64,000 nucleotides of DNA from Lates calcarifer (taxonomy: Eukaryota; Chordata; Actinopteri; Centropomidae): assembly GCF_001640805.2 (NCBI RefSeq), contig NC_066838.1:8164601-8228600 (forward strand), read 5' to 3'. Positions within the stretch are counted from its first letter, which is position 1; every line of letters begins with the position of its first letter. Under the pieces are notes generated by a model. It saw only the letters and a list, made by a program, of their open reading frames with translations. It did not search any database and was not told the DNA's origin. Both the position numbers and the translations under genes were made by a program. This document shows, piece after piece, positions 63,035-64,000 of the stretch.

Positions 63035-63260
63035 TCAGCTGTTAGTAAGCTAACTCAGCAGTTATCAAGCTAAATTCAACAATTAACAAGGTAACTCAAC
63101 AATTAACTATCCTACACGGTTAAAAAACTAGTCCAGCAGTTATCAGGGTTGGTCAACAGTTTCAACACTTACTACCGTTAAGTGTAGTTAGCAATCCAAC
63201 TTAAAAGTTATCAAGCAAACTTCAGTGGTTAATGAGCTAACACACCAATTATTAAGCTAG
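63035..63260. repeat. Decayed minisatellite, unit about 20 bp
   Basis: Diverged copies of a unit close to CAACAATTAACAAGCTAACT follow one another: cagctgttagtaagctaact, cagcagttatcaagctaaat, caacaattaacaaggtaact, then looser copies through caccaattattaagctag. Copy boundaries drift in the middle. No coding frame. Confidence 0.65.
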
Positions 63261-64000
63261 TTTGTTAGCAAGCATGTTGAAATGTTAACATCAACCTCCC
63301 AAACCTACCAGCTGCCTTTGGTAGTTATGGTCCTCAAAGCAACTAAAAGCAAAACAGTTTTGACTGTAACATCAATTGGTTAAATAATTTACTTTATCAG
63401 AAACTGTTATTTATATTCTGAGTACTAAATTGAAACCTTAAAAGTAGAGTTCTATAAGCTCATGTTTAATGAGCCATTACAAAACCACTGTTGTATAGAG
63501 AAGCAATGTGTATTGACTATATCACATGCATTGTTCACCAAGTCTCTAGAAGTTTGTGCCTTTGGAGATCTGTTAGTATATGTATGTGGTCTTTATATCG
63601 AAGACACTGTTGTTGGTTTAGGGCAGAGTTTTTCACCTTTATAAATTTCACCTGTAACATTCACCTCAGTAGTGATGGAGAGATGAGGCTAAGCTACAGA
63701 TGTGCAATAGTATGTGTAGATTGATACCAGGAGCATACCAGTTCAGTGTCTTAATTTGGCAGTAGTTTTCTGAGTAGGCAATGCTAAAGATGGGGAAAAC
63801 AGATACCTTGTTCAAGAAGAGCATTTTAACTCTTTGGGTATTGCTGAAATAATTTGTGTCACGGTAAGTAAAATGTTATTTTCACACTGTATAACAATGT
63901 CTGATACATATTCAGTATCCACTTCGTTGAGTATATCATTTAAATTACAGTATGTCATGCTTATAGCCTAATGAGTAAAATATGAAAATCAAGACAATAT

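Larger units (their letters stand above)
46347..64000 (+). other. celsr3: celsr3 intron 3, incomplete (more than 17.6 kb)
   Basis: It starts GTGAGT after exon 3. No downstream CELSR exon (the next EGF module or laminin-G sequence) was found up to the window end, so this intron appears to continue beyond it. It is dominated by purine-rich tracts, TG/CA microsatellites, poly-A/T runs, two inverted-repeat DNA elements and decayed repeats. A possible minus-strand exon at 49255-49334 is the only exon-like element, and it is not part of celsr3. Confidence 0.75.

Overview
The window looks like ordinary vertebrate nuclear DNA, most likely from a teleost fish. Coding exons are sparse and separated by long AT-rich introns with canonical GT-AG ends. 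CA/TG and GA/CT microsatellites are dense. The interspersed repeats are of fish type: a tRNA-derived SINE, decayed Tc1-like transposases, a hAT-like non-autonomous element with 8-bp target-site duplications, and small inverted-repeat elements. I see no operons, phage or CRISPR arrays.

Only one protein-coding gene can be supported with confidence: the 5' part of celsr3 on the + strand. It encodes an atypical (flamingo/CELSR) cadherin, an adhesion GPCR of planar cell polarity and axon guidance. A giant first exon (20146-25868) encodes a signal peptide, a very long low-complexity N-terminal region, an RxRR-A-A-N-R-H-P junction and nearly nine cadherin repeats. Exon 2 (43853-44196) finishes cadherin repeat 9 and continues into the membrane-proximal ectodomain. 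Exon 3 (46058-46346) carries the first EGF-like modules. The splice phases join cleanly (phase 1, phase 0, phase 1). The laminin-G, hormone-receptor, GAIN/GPS and seven-transmembrane exons lie beyond the right edge. The reading frame shifts by one base inside exon 1, somewhere in 21818-21900, so as written the signal peptide and the cadherins are not in one continuous frame.

Layout: 1-19.5 kb is upstream intergenic sequence with a SINE, a possible minus-strand promoter (RFX X-box plus TATA box, ~10.4-10.75 kb), a GC-rich candidate regulatory block (~11.46 kb) and a full-core RE1/NRSE (REST-binding) motif at 13.8 kb. The segment 19.5-20.1 kb is the presumed celsr3 5' UTR/promoter with upstream ORFs. 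Then come exon 1, an 18-kb intron 1, exon 2, a 1.9-kb intron 2 holding a dead Tc1 element, exon 3, and at least 17.6 kb of intron 3. Intron 3 is full of purine-rich tracts, locally recurring motifs, a hAT-like element, a TG-repeat cluster and a decayed ~20-bp minisatellite. One small minus-strand exon-like segment (49255-49334) is unexplained.
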